A DNA stretch of 33,769 bases from Acidobacteriota bacterium. GTDB lineage: Bacteria > Acidobacteriota > UBA6911 > RPQK01 > JAJDTT01. The notes beneath the pieces were generated by a model that was not told the DNA's origin, did no database searches, and saw only the letters and a program-made list of their open reading frames with translations. Shown here in pieces: positions 1 to 6,782 of this stretch. Every line of letters starts with the position of its first letter. Position 1 is the stretch's first letter. The stretch spans positions 1 through 33,769 of the forward strand of contig JAJDTT010000033.1 in NCBI GenBank assembly GCA_022827025.1, in the 5' to 3' direction. Made by a program: the position numbers and the translations under genes.

Positions 1-223
1 CGGCATGGCGATTCACGAAGTGGGGACGGCCCGGATGGGGCACGATCCGGCCAAATCGGTGCTGAACGCCTACAACCAGTGCCACGACATCGACAACCTG
101 CTGGTCACCGACGGAGCCTGTTTCGTGAGCGCCGGCTGCCAGAACCCCACCCTGACCATGATGGCCCTCACGGTCCGGGCCTGCGATCACCTGTTGGAGC
201 GGTTCCGCAGGGACGAAGTCTGA
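1..223 (+). CDS. GMC-family oxidoreductase, C-terminal end (truncated by window edge)
   Basis: Only about the last 73 codons are present; the frame is open through the left edge and ends at TGA 221-223. The visible part carries the signature C-terminus of glucose-methanol-choline flavoprotein oxidoreductases: HEVGTARMG, then [19 protein letters not shown] and an [10 protein letters not shown] helix. In this family the histidine of HEVGTARMG and the asparagine of QNPT lie at the FAD active site where alcohols are oxidised. The wording is closest to the membrane-associated sugar or gluconate dehydrogenase branch, which is inferred and not proven. It converges on the minus-strand gene ending at 278, with only 54 bases between. 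The last codons and stop match a second short stretch at 1410-1420. Confidence 0.88.
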   Translation, partial: GMAIHEVGTARMGHDPAKSVLNAYNQCHDIDNLLVTDGACFVSAGCQNPTLTMMALTVRACDHLLERFRRDEV

Positions 224-273
224 GAACTTCCCGACGTCACTTTTCCGAGTATCGAGTCAGCGAGACGCGGGTG
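213..273. repeat. Duplicated junction sequence, copy 1
   Basis: This stretch starts with ACGAAGTCTGA, which includes the GMC stop codon, and ends with GTCAGCGAGACGCGG plus a TG. The same two blocks occur in the same order and orientation at 1410-1478, separated by 32 bases here and 40 there. In the second copy the end block encodes the last codons of the alcohol dehydrogenase. The pair looks like a scar of local duplication. Confidence 0.5.
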
Positions 274-277
274 ATGT

Positions 278-1180
278 TCATTTGATGGCGAAGGCCTGGG
301 GGGTGATCCGGTGTTCGTGAGAAATGCGGTCGATCTTGATCTCCCAGTGCCCTGCGAAGCCGTTACGGGGGGCGAAGCCGGCACCTGAGTCCATGCCGCT
401 GGCCGCAGACTCGTTGAGGGTGATCCGGTAATGGTGCGGCAGGGTCAACCCGTCGACTTCCTTGAATTCCGAAAAGGTTTCTATCAATTGGATCCGCGTG
501 TTGTCCGCGGGCCCGTCGGCGGCGCCAAAGACGGGTCCTTGTTGCACGTGCATCAACCCCCGCCCCACGCCGGCCGGAATGGTCAGGCGATAGCTGCTGG
601 CCACGTGTCGGTAAGTCTCAGGCTCGAAGTAGAGCCGGATTCTGTATTCCACTCCCTTCTTGGGCCGATACTCCAACTCATGCAGCTTCCTGTCCTCGAA
701 CGTCTTGAGCCCCCGGTAGCGGACCTTGGCGCGCCTCTTTTCGAGATCCAGCAGAGCCCAGTCGGTGGTGAGGACACCCCCGTAGAGACCCTCCTGTGCC
801 AGTCGGGGGAAGTGGATCCAGAGGGCGGTGCCCAACTGGGAACGGATGCCGGGAGTGATGTAGGCGATGTCCAACTTGTCGCCGTTCCGGATCAGGAGTT
901 CCCTGGGATACTGGATGTGGCCGAAGCCGAAACTGGTCCGGAGTTTGTCCCCCTCCGCCAGAATCATGGCCGGACCGCCCAGCTTACCCAGGCCGCCGAC
1001 GCGGATGTCCAACGTCCCCAATCCCTGTGCCACCCGATTCTTACGCACCGGGTTCTCGCCCATGGCCTTTAGATGGAGGGCGATCAGATCGTCCGCCTCT
1101 AATTTCCTGGCCGTTCCGTCCACTCCCGCGAGCGGAAACACCAAGACGGAAAGAGCAATCCGGAATCCCCACTTACGCAT
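278..1180 (-). CDS. Secreted LolA-like protein of unknown function, paralog 1 of 4
   Basis: This is a 300-residue protein with an N-terminal signal peptide (hydrophobic stretch about residues 7-20, likely cut near GTA/RK). It belongs to a four-member family encoded at 278-1180, 2568-3521, 3604-4509 and 4532-5476. Shared blocks are ALHLK.GEN.VRKNRVAQG, the IAY(I/V).PG.RSQLGT region, TDWALL, LYFEPETYRHVAS.YR and VDGLTLPH.YRI. The pattern 'PETY' followed by 'F.(E/D)F..VDGLTLPH' resembles exported proteins annotated as LolA-like (outer-membrane lipoprotein sorting), but the match is distant and the function unknown. The protein contains no cysteine. Its linker before ETFSEF is short (24 residues), and it has a unique 12-residue insertion near the C-terminus (SGMDSGAGFAPRN). 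The start is supported by GAGGTG five bases upstream, in a leader shared with the 3521 copy. Confidence 0.8.
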   Translation of the reverse strand: MRKWGFRIALSVLVFPLAGVDGTARKLEADDLIALHLKAMGENPVRKNRVAQGLGTLDIRVGGLGKLGGPAMILAEGDKLRTSFGFGHIQYPRELLIRNGDKLDIAYITPGIRSQLGTALWIHFPRLAQEGLYGGVLTTDWALLDLEKRRAKVRYRGLKTFEDRKLHELEYRPKKGVEYRIRLYFEPETYRHVASSYRLTIPAGVGRGLMHVQQGPVFGAADGPADNTRIQLIETFSEFKEVDGLTLPHHYRITLNESAASGMDSGAGFAPRNGFAGHWEIKIDRISHEHRITPQAFAIK

Positions 1181-1453
1181 GATTCACCTCTTTGTCATTC
1201 GGCCGTAATCCGGTCTGAAGCCACTGCGGCTTTCTTTCATTCGCAGATCGATTGGGAACGTTCTCGCTCAAGGGCATCCAAGCCGTTTCGAGGTCGGGTC
1301 CTGACAATTGTTCTTGTGCCATTGTCCATAATAGATGTTCTCTCAGCCGGGAGAGTTCACGTCCGTCGGAGCCGTGGCGAGCAGCGTGATATTCGAGCCG
1401 CTGGCGGGTACGAAGTCTGAAACTCGGCTTGTGTCAATTCCCGTCGATTCGAA
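1181..1453. other. Intergenic gap with duplicated junction scar
   Basis: No gene is visible. The part next to paralog 1 (about 1181-1210) matches the leader of the paralog starting at 3521. An inverted pair GACAAT (1303-1308) and ATTGTC (1321-1326) could form a weak hairpin or binding site, but nothing nearby explains it. The end nearest the dehydrogenase, from 1410, repeats the sequence at 213-273. Confidence 0.4.
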
Positions 1454-1478
1454 TCAGGAGGTCAGCGAGACGCGGATG
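1410..1478. repeat. Duplicated junction sequence, copy 2
   Basis: ACGAAGTCTGA (1410-1420) and GTCAGCGAGACGCGG (1461-1475) match 213-223 and 256-270 in the same order. Bases 1461-1478 encode the last residues of the alcohol dehydrogenase on the minus strand, while 1410-1420 look like a leftover of the GMC gene end. The sequence just before (GAGC.G...CGGG) is also loosely similar to the GMC tail. Confidence 0.5.
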
Positions 1479-2545
1479 GCCTTGCCTTCGTCGGCCAGGG
1501 CGAAGGCCTCGTTGAGCTCCGTCAGGGGGAAAGTGTGGGAGATGATCTGCTCGAAGGGGTAGGCATGTCCGCGGCGGGCCAGAAAGTCCAGTGCCCGGGG
1601 CAGGACCCAAGGAGCATACGCGATGACCCCGCGGATGGTGTGTCCGGACCGGACACTGATGGCCGGGTCCAGGGCGGCGGTCCTCCCCGGGGCGACGTTT
1701 CCCACCCAAAGATAGCGGCCGAACTGGCGGAGCAGGTGCACGCCCTCCTCCACCGGCAGGGGCGATCCGGCGAACTCGGCCACCACGTCGGCGCCCTGGC
1801 CCCGGGTCAGGTCCAGGATCATCTCTCGACGGGTCTTCCGGTTCACGGATTCGATGTTGACCGTGAGGTCGGCGCCGAAGGAGCGGGCCAGCTCCAGCCG
1901 GCTCTCCAACCGGTCGAAGGCGATGACCTGGCCGGCGCCCATCTCCTTGGCCAGGGAGCAGGCGTACAGTCCCAGTCCGCCCGCGCCCTGGACGATGATG
2001 GTGTCGCCCAGGCGGACCCCGATCTGGTCCAGTCCGTAGAGCACCTGGCAGAGGGCGCAATTGACCGGTGAGACCTCCGAGTTGCTCAATCCGGGAGGGA
2101 CCTTGCACACCGTCTGTCCCCGGCGCAGGTAATAGTACTCTCCGTAGGCTCCCCGGAAGTGGGGAGATTCACCGGCATCCTGGAACCAATGGTCGGACCG
2201 GTTGGGGCAGGCGGGCGATCCGTCCATGCACGCCGCGCAATTTCCGCAGGGAAGGAAGTAGGTGTAGGCGATCCGGTCGCCCTCCTCGAGCCGCTGCCCC
2301 AGAACGTCGGTCTTCACCCGGCGGCCGAGGCGAAAGACTTCTCCGACCATTTCATGCCCGGGGACGAAGCCCTCCCCCTGGGTGAACTCGGGACCATGCC
2401 CGTGCCAGATGTGCAGATCCGAACCGCAGATGTTGGAGCGGCGCACCCGGACCAGAATGTCGTCCGGGCCCACGTCGGGAAGAGGGAATTCCCGGAAAAC
2501 CATCTCTTTTCGGGGGCCCAGCGAAACGGCGGCGATTCCTTGCAT
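1454..2545 (-). CDS. Zinc-dependent alcohol dehydrogenase (MDR superfamily)
   Basis: This 363-residue medium-chain dehydrogenase oxidises an alcohol or polyol with NAD(P). The catalytic zinc site is visible as C40 (NICGSD) and H64-E65 (GHE), with C163 a likely third ligand. The structural zinc lobe is C100-x2-C103-x2-C106-x6-C113, one residue shorter in the last gap than the common x7 spacing. The nucleotide-binding fold starts at GAGGLG (187-192), followed by an acidic strand end (AFDR). The substrate cannot be read from sequence; threonine- and sorbitol-dehydrogenase relatives are similar. The gene lies 22 bases downstream of the secreted paralog at 2568-3521 on the same strand, so the two are probably co-transcribed. 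Its last codons are the source of a short duplicated scar at 256-270. Confidence 0.9.
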   Translation of the reverse strand: MQGIAAVSLGPRKEMVFREFPLPDVGPDDILVRVRRSNICGSDLHIWHGHGPEFTQGEGFVPGHEMVGEVFRLGRRVKTDVLGQRLEEGDRIAYTYFLPCGNCAACMDGSPACPNRSDHWFQDAGESPHFRGAYGEYYYLRRGQTVCKVPPGLSNSEVSPVNCALCQVLYGLDQIGVRLGDTIIVQGAGGLGLYACSLAKEMGAGQVIAFDRLESRLELARSFGADLTVNIESVNRKTRREMILDLTRGQGADVVAEFAGSPLPVEEGVHLLRQFGRYLWVGNVAPGRTAALDPAISVRSGHTIRGVIAYAPWVLPRALDFLARRGHAYPFEQIISHTFPLTELNEAFALADEGKAIRVSLTS

Positions 2546-2567
2546 CGGTCCTGATCCCTGCGCCCGG

Positions 2568-3521
2568 CTACGGAATGACGAAGGCCTTGGGGGCGATCTG
2601 ACGATCGTGCGACATGCGTTCGAGCTGCATCGCCCAATGGCCCACGAATCCGGTATTGGCGTCGACGTTGAGAGTGATCTGGTAGTGATGCGGCAGGGTC
2701 AGACCATCAACCTGCTTGAATTCCGAGAACCTCTCCGTCAGTTCGACCGTGCTGCGGGTGGTGGGGTCGTCCCCGGCTCCCGGGCCTCCGATCTGCCCCA
2801 ACAGGCTGCTTTGACTGTTGGATACGGTGCGGTTTCCAGGAGTAATTCCCCCGCCGGAGCCCACCGGGGCCCCTCCTCCGCTGGAAATGTTGGTCAGCCC
2901 CCGCATGGCGCTGCGGGGAACCACGATCCGATACTTGCTGGCCACGTGGCGGTAGGTCTCCGGCTCGAAGTAGAGGCGGACCCGGTAGCGAACCTTTTTC
3001 CGGGGCTTGTAGTCGACTTCGTGGAGCTTTCGGCCCTCGAATGTCTTGAGTCCGCGGTAGCGGATCCTGGCTCGTTTGTCCTTCAGTTTGAGCAGCGCCC
3101 AGTCGGTGGAAAGGACGCCGGCGTAGAGTCCCTCCTGGACCAGCCGCGGGAAGTTTTCCCAGAGAACCGTCCCCAGTTGAGACCGGACACCGGTAGTGAT
3201 GTAGGCGATGTCCAGTTGGTCACCGTTTCGGATGAGGGTTTCCTTGGGATATTGGACGTGGTTGAAGATCAGCGCGGTCCGAAGCTTGTCCCCCTCCGAC
3301 AAAAGCATGGCCCGGCCGTTCAGATTGCCCTGGCCGCCCACCCGGATGTCCATGGTGCCCGTTCCCTGGGCGACCCGGTTCTTCCGTACGGCGTTCTCGC
3401 CGATGGATTTTAGGTGGAGGGCGATCAGCTCCTCCTTCTTCAGTTTCCTGGCCGTTGCATCCCCAACCGCGAACGGCAACATCAGGGCGAAGAGAGCGAT
3501 CCGGACTCCCCAATTTCGCAT
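2568..3521 (-). CDS. Secreted LolA-like protein of unknown function, paralog 2 of 4
   Basis: This 317-residue member of the four-gene family has signal peptide MRNWGVRIALFALMLPFAV and a likely cut near TARK. It is closest to paralog 1 at the N-terminus (MR.WG.RIAL). It has the longest variable linker, 53 Gly/Ser/Pro/Asn-rich residues between RGL and ERFSEF, against 23-24 in paralogs 1 and 3. In the shared block TE(T)FS.F, threonine is replaced by arginine (TERFSEF), and C-terminal HWE(I/F) becomes HWAM, so it is somewhat diverged. The ribosome site GAGGTG lies just before ATG, in a leader of about 30 bases also found before paralog 1. It is 22 bases upstream of the dehydrogenase gene and 82 bases downstream of paralog 3. 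Confidence 0.8.
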   Translation of the reverse strand: MRNWGVRIALFALMLPFAVGDATARKLKKEELIALHLKSIGENAVRKNRVAQGTGTMDIRVGGQGNLNGRAMLLSEGDKLRTALIFNHVQYPKETLIRNGDQLDIAYITTGVRSQLGTVLWENFPRLVQEGLYAGVLSTDWALLKLKDKRARIRYRGLKTFEGRKLHEVDYKPRKKVRYRVRLYFEPETYRHVASKYRIVVPRSAMRGLTNISSGGGAPVGSGGGITPGNRTVSNSQSSLLGQIGGPGAGDDPTTRSTVELTERFSEFKQVDGLTLPHHYQITLNVDANTGFVGHWAMQLERMSHDRQIAPKAFVIP

Positions 3522-3603
3522 GATTCACCTCATCGTTATCCGGCCGTCACCCAGTCCGAGGGTTCCAGCCGTTGCGCTCGTCCCTCGGATCCATTTGTCA
3601 TAT

Positions 3604-4509
3604 CTATTCGATCCTGAATGCTCTGGCGGCGATCCTCTGATCGTGCATCATGCGGTCGATCTGGAATTCCCAATGTCCCACGAAACCCCCGATGGCGGAT
3701 GTGTTGAGGGCAATCCTGTAGCGATGCGGCAGGGTCAGCCCATCCACTTCCTTGAAGTCCGAAAAAGTCTCCGTCAAGCGGATTCGAATCTTGTCTGCGG
3801 GCCCGGAACCGGCGCCGAACGCGCCTCCACGGATGTTTACGAGCCCCCGACCCATGCCGGCCGGCAGAGTCAGCCGGTATCTGCTCGCCACATGACGATA
3901 GGTCTCAGGTTCGAAGTAGATCCGAATCCGGTAGTCGACTCCGTTCTTCGGCCAGTACTCCAACCGGTGAAGCCTCCGGCCCTCGAACTTCTTGAGTCCG
4001 TGGTAACGAATCTTTGCCCGTCTCTTTTCCAAGTCCAGCAACGCCCAGTCGGTGGAGAGTATTCCTCCGTACAGGCCCTCTTGGGCCAGACGCGGGAAAA
4101 AGTCCCAAAGCGTACTCCCCAGCCGGGAGCGGGCGCCTGGACTGACGTATGCAATGTCCAGCTTCTCCCCGCTGCGGACGAGGGTCTCTTGAACGTATTG
4201 GGGATGACCGAATCTGATTTCGGTCCGGAGTTTGTTTCCCTCCGCCAGGAGCATGGCCTGACCGACCATCTTGGCTTGGTTTCCCACCCGGATGTCCACG
4301 GTGCCCAAACCCTGAGCGACCCGATTCTTCCGGACCAGGTTTTCGCCGATGGCCTGCAGGTGGAGCTCAACCAGCGCATCGGCCTTCAATTTCTTGGCCG
4401 ATACAAACGGAGTCGCCAAGAGGAGAGACGCGACGGCGAACGCGCCGAAGACTCTCCACGGCCCTGTGACTCGCCCCATGTCGGATGAATTGGATTTCCA
4501 GCCCATCAT
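3604..4509 (-). CDS. Secreted LolA-like protein of unknown function, paralog 3 of 4
   Basis: This 301-residue family member has a longer, polar N-region before its signal helix (GAFAVASLLLATPFVSA, residues about 22-38). Translation may start at the first or second ATG of the ATG-ATG pair (4509 or 4506) or at Met11. GGGAAGTG just upstream favours the first pair. The mature part starts with KKLKAD and keeps all family blocks: GENLVRKNRVAQG, TDWALLDLEKRRAK, FEPETYRHVASRYR and FKEVDGLTLPHRYRI. The variable linker is the shortest, 23 residues. It starts 22 bases after the stop of paralog 4, which suggests one transcript. Like paralog 1 it uses ARSRLGS/RSQLGT-type variants in the middle. Function is unknown; a periplasmic lipid- or lipoprotein-binding half-barrel is possible. 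Confidence 0.8.
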   Translation of the reverse strand: MMGWKSNSSDMGRVTGPWRVFGAFAVASLLLATPFVSAKKLKADALVELHLQAIGENLVRKNRVAQGLGTVDIRVGNQAKMVGQAMLLAEGNKLRTEIRFGHPQYVQETLVRSGEKLDIAYVSPGARSRLGSTLWDFFPRLAQEGLYGGILSTDWALLDLEKRRAKIRYHGLKKFEGRRLHRLEYWPKNGVDYRIRIYFEPETYRHVASRYRLTLPAGMGRGLVNIRGGAFGAGSGPADKIRIRLTETFSDFKEVDGLTLPHRYRIALNTSAIGGFVGHWEFQIDRMMHDQRIAARAFRIE

Positions 4510-4531
4510 TTCACTTCCCGGATTCGCGCGC

Positions 4532-5476
4532 CTACTTGATGGCGAAGGCCCTGGCGGCGATCTTGCGATTGTGCGACATGCGGTCGATCTTGATCTCCCA
4601 GTGTCCGACGAAACCGGATTGGGCGTCGACGTTGAGGGTGATCCGGTAAAGGTGCGGCAAGGTCAGCCCATCGACCTGCTTGAAGTCCGAGAAGGTCTCC
4701 ACCAGGTTGATCCGATTCTGGTTCGCCGGCCCGTCGGAGGGACCCGGACGAGTATTGTACTGCGGTCCCGAGAAGCCTCCGCCTCCCGGGGCCGTGGCGC
4801 CTCCCGCGCCTGCGCCTCCACCGGTGCGGCCGTCTCCGGCAATGTCCACCAATCCTCGCCCCATTCCGCCCGGCACCGAGAGCCGGTAGCTGCTGGCCAC
4901 GTGGCGGTAGGTTTCAGGTTCGAAGTAGAGGCGGATCCTGTAGTCGACCCCCTTCTTGGGCTTGTACTCCAGTTCGTGCAGCTCTTTCTCTTCGAACTTC
5001 TTGAGTCCCCGGTAGCGGACCTTGGCCCGCTTCTTCCTCAGGTCCAGCAGCGCCCAGTCGGTGGAAAGAACTCCTCCGTAGAGTCCCTCCTGTGCCAGCC
5101 GGGGAAAGTTGTCCCAGAGGGCCGTCCCCAGTTGGGACCGGACGCCCGGGCTGATGTAGGCAACGTCCACCTTGTCCCCATTGCGGATCAGGGTTTCCTG
5201 GGGGTATTGGGTGTGCCCGAAATTGAAGGAGGTCCGAATCTTGTCCGCCTCCGCCAACAGCATGGCGGGACCGCCCAGCTTGCCCTGGCCTCCGACCCGG
5301 ATGTCCATGGTGCCCAGTCCCTGGGCCACCCGGTTCTTCCAGACCAGGTTCTCGCCGATGGACTTCAGATGGAGGGCGACCAGTTGGTCCGCCTTCATCT
5401 TCCTGGCCGGCACATCCACCGTCGTGAGGAGAAACGCCGCGACGGCGGAAACGATCAGGAACGTCGATTTCTTCAT
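4532..5476 (-). CDS. Secreted LolA-like protein of unknown function, paralog 4 of 4
   Basis: This 314-residue member has signal peptide MKKSTFLIVSAVAAFLLTTV and a likely cut near VPARK. It keeps the family blocks (GENLVWKNRVAQG, with W in place of R; ALWDNFPRLAQEGLYGG; FEPETYRHVASSYRL; FKQVDGLTLPHLYRI). The linker is 50 residues and very rich in glycine, alanine and proline (GGGAGAGGATAPGGGG). It appears to be the first family gene of the array, 90 bases after the amidase gene and 22 bases before paralog 3. The ribosome site GGGGTG lies five bases from ATG and the short leader again reads GAATC before the start. The variation looks confined to a surface linker, while the folded core is held constant. 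Confidence 0.8.
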   Translation of the reverse strand: MKKSTFLIVSAVAAFLLTTVDVPARKMKADQLVALHLKSIGENLVWKNRVAQGLGTMDIRVGGQGKLGGPAMLLAEADKIRTSFNFGHTQYPQETLIRNGDKVDVAYISPGVRSQLGTALWDNFPRLAQEGLYGGVLSTDWALLDLRKKRAKVRYRGLKKFEEKELHELEYKPKKGVDYRIRLYFEPETYRHVASSYRLSVPGGMGRGLVDIAGDGRTGGGAGAGGATAPGGGGFSGPQYNTRPGPSDGPANQNRINLVETFSDFKQVDGLTLPHLYRITLNVDAQSGFVGHWEIKIDRMSHNRKIAARAFAIK

Positions 5477-5566
5477 GATTCACCCCTTGTTGAAGGACCC
5501 CCGTTCTCGATGCAGCAAGGACTGTTGCCCAAGAACGAACGGGCAAAATAATGCATGAACTGAATG

Positions 5567-6403
5567 TCATATTCGCTCAGTCGATCCGCCGGGGTCAAGT
5601 CTCCGGTGGCTCAGAGCGGGGAGTTCCCGGCGAATGGTCTCCTGCCGCCGGGCATCCAGCCGGGCCAGGACCACGCCTTCTCCGTCAGGAGCCACGGCGA
5701 GGGTCACGCCCCAGGGATCGATGATGGCGGAGCGGCCGCAGGTGGCGAATCCGGGCGTGTGCTGACCGCACTGATTGGGGGCGATGACGTACGCCTGATT
5801 TTCGATGGCGCGGCTCCGCAACAGGACCTCCCAGTGGTCCCGGCCCGTCGGCAACGAAAAGGCCGAAGGGACCATCAGGATGCGGCAGCCCCGGCGGACC
5901 AGCCGCCGGTAAAGCTCGGGGAAGCGCAGGTCGTAGCAGATGGAGAGGCCCAGACGCCCATGACCGGTATCGGCGGAGACGACGTCGCGGCCGGGAGCCA
6001 TCCAGCTCGATTCCCGGTAGGACACCCGCCCGGGCAGGTCCACGTCGAAGAGGTGGATCTTCCGGTAACGGGCCAGGAGGGTTCCCGACTCGTCGAACAG
6101 AAGACTGGTGTTGAAGACCCGGTCCCGGCCCTCAGCCCTCTCGCAGAGGCTGCCGGCCAACAAGGTGATCCGGAGACGGCGCGCCAGATCGCCCATCCTC
6201 CGGCTGGTGGGACCGGGGACCGGCTCGGCGGCGCGGATCACCTGCTCCTTGCGGCCCAGGCAGTTGAAGAGTTCGGGCAACGCCACCAGCCGGGCGCCCC
6301 GCTCGGCCGCTTCCCGGACCAGCCGCTCGGCGGTCTCCAGATTGCGCTCCTTGTCCTCCCCCGAGGTCATCTGAACCGCCGCCGCCCAATCGGTGTCGCC
6401 CAT
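5567..6403 (-). CDS. Carbon-nitrogen hydrolase (nitrilase superfamily, Nit1/Nit2-like amidase)
   Basis: This 278-residue protein has the full nitrilase catalytic triad: E44 (LPELFN), K115 (YRKIHLFD) and C157 (ICYDLRFPELYR). Length and motifs fit the Nit branch, whose studied members cleave amide bonds of deaminated glutathione or omega-amides such as alpha-ketoglutaramate. YRKIHLFDVD and CYDLRFPELYR are typical of that group, so an omega-amidase or repair amidase is most likely; the substrate is inferred. There is no signal peptide, so it should act in the cytoplasm. It is the first gene of the minus-strand block, and the secreted paralogs follow after 90 bases; whether they share its promoter is uncertain. 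Confidence 0.88.
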   Translation of the reverse strand: MGDTDWAAAVQMTSGEDKERNLETAERLVREAAERGARLVALPELFNCLGRKEQVIRAAEPVPGPTSRRMGDLARRLRITLLAGSLCERAEGRDRVFNTSLLFDESGTLLARYRKIHLFDVDLPGRVSYRESSWMAPGRDVVSADTGHGRLGLSICYDLRFPELYRRLVRRGCRILMVPSAFSLPTGRDHWEVLLRSRAIENQAYVIAPNQCGQHTPGFATCGRSAIIDPWGVTLAVAPDGEGVVLARLDARRQETIRRELPALSHRRLDPGGSTERI

Positions 6404-6480
6404 GCCGCCCCCGTTCCGAGAACTGGTATGATTCTACAGGTTTGGCGCCAGGCTGCGAGTGTGCTGTCCGTCAATTGGAA

Positions 6481-6708
6481 GTAGGGACGACCCTTGTGGC
6501 CGCCCGCCCGGCACCAGCGTGTGGAGCGGCGTCTTTCAGGCGCCGACTGGGAAGGGCGTCTTTCCAGGCGCCCGTTCTCCAGAGGAGTGGCTTGGTCCTG
6601 CGAAAGAACACGGGGCGCCTGAAACACGCCCCTCCCATGGGCGACAAGGATGTCGCCCCTCCTGGCGTGGTTCGGACCGAAGAGGGCGCCCGCAAGGGGT
6701 GCCCCTGC
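6481..6708. repeat. Palindromic dispersed repeat, locus A (composite)
   Basis: The outer arms are 6481-6505 (starting GTAGGGACGACC) and 6684-6708 (ending GGTGCCCCTGC). They match the arms at 29918-30065 with two or three changes each. Between them lie further hairpins: GGGCGACA/TGTCGCCC with loop AGGA (about 6638-6657), and GGCGTCTTT(C)CAGGCGCC units answered by GGGGCGCCTGAAACACGCCCC. This copy therefore looks like a repeat nested in a repeat. It resembles REP/REPIN-type or MITE-like elements; no transposase gene is near. Confidence 0.75.
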
Positions 6709-6760
6709 GGGGATTCGGAATCGAGGCTCGACCCGTTACGAATACATGGTTTTGCGGGAC
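6709..6760 (+). promoter_or_regulatory. Conserved flank of repeat A, upstream of the PIG-L gene
   Basis: After the right arm comes a stretch containing GGCTCGACCCGTT, GAATACATG and TTTGCGGGA that is nearly the same as 30079-30113. In both places it points at, and lies just upstream of, a plus-strand gene for an exported protein. No clear sigma-70 boxes are visible, so a promoter or leader role is only a possibility. Confidence 0.35.
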
Positions 6761-6782
6761 GCCTCACTAGAGAGTTCGGTCT

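Larger units (their letters stand above)
6404..6782. other. 379-base gene-free region holding repeat locus A
   Basis: The region separates the divergent amidase and PIG-L genes. Most of it is the palindromic repeat at 6481-6708 and its flank to about 6760. A possible -10 for the amidase (TAGAAT read on the minus strand, 6431-6436) lies 28 bases upstream of its start, but I see no matching -35. No small gene with a good ribosome site is apparent. Confidence 0.5.
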
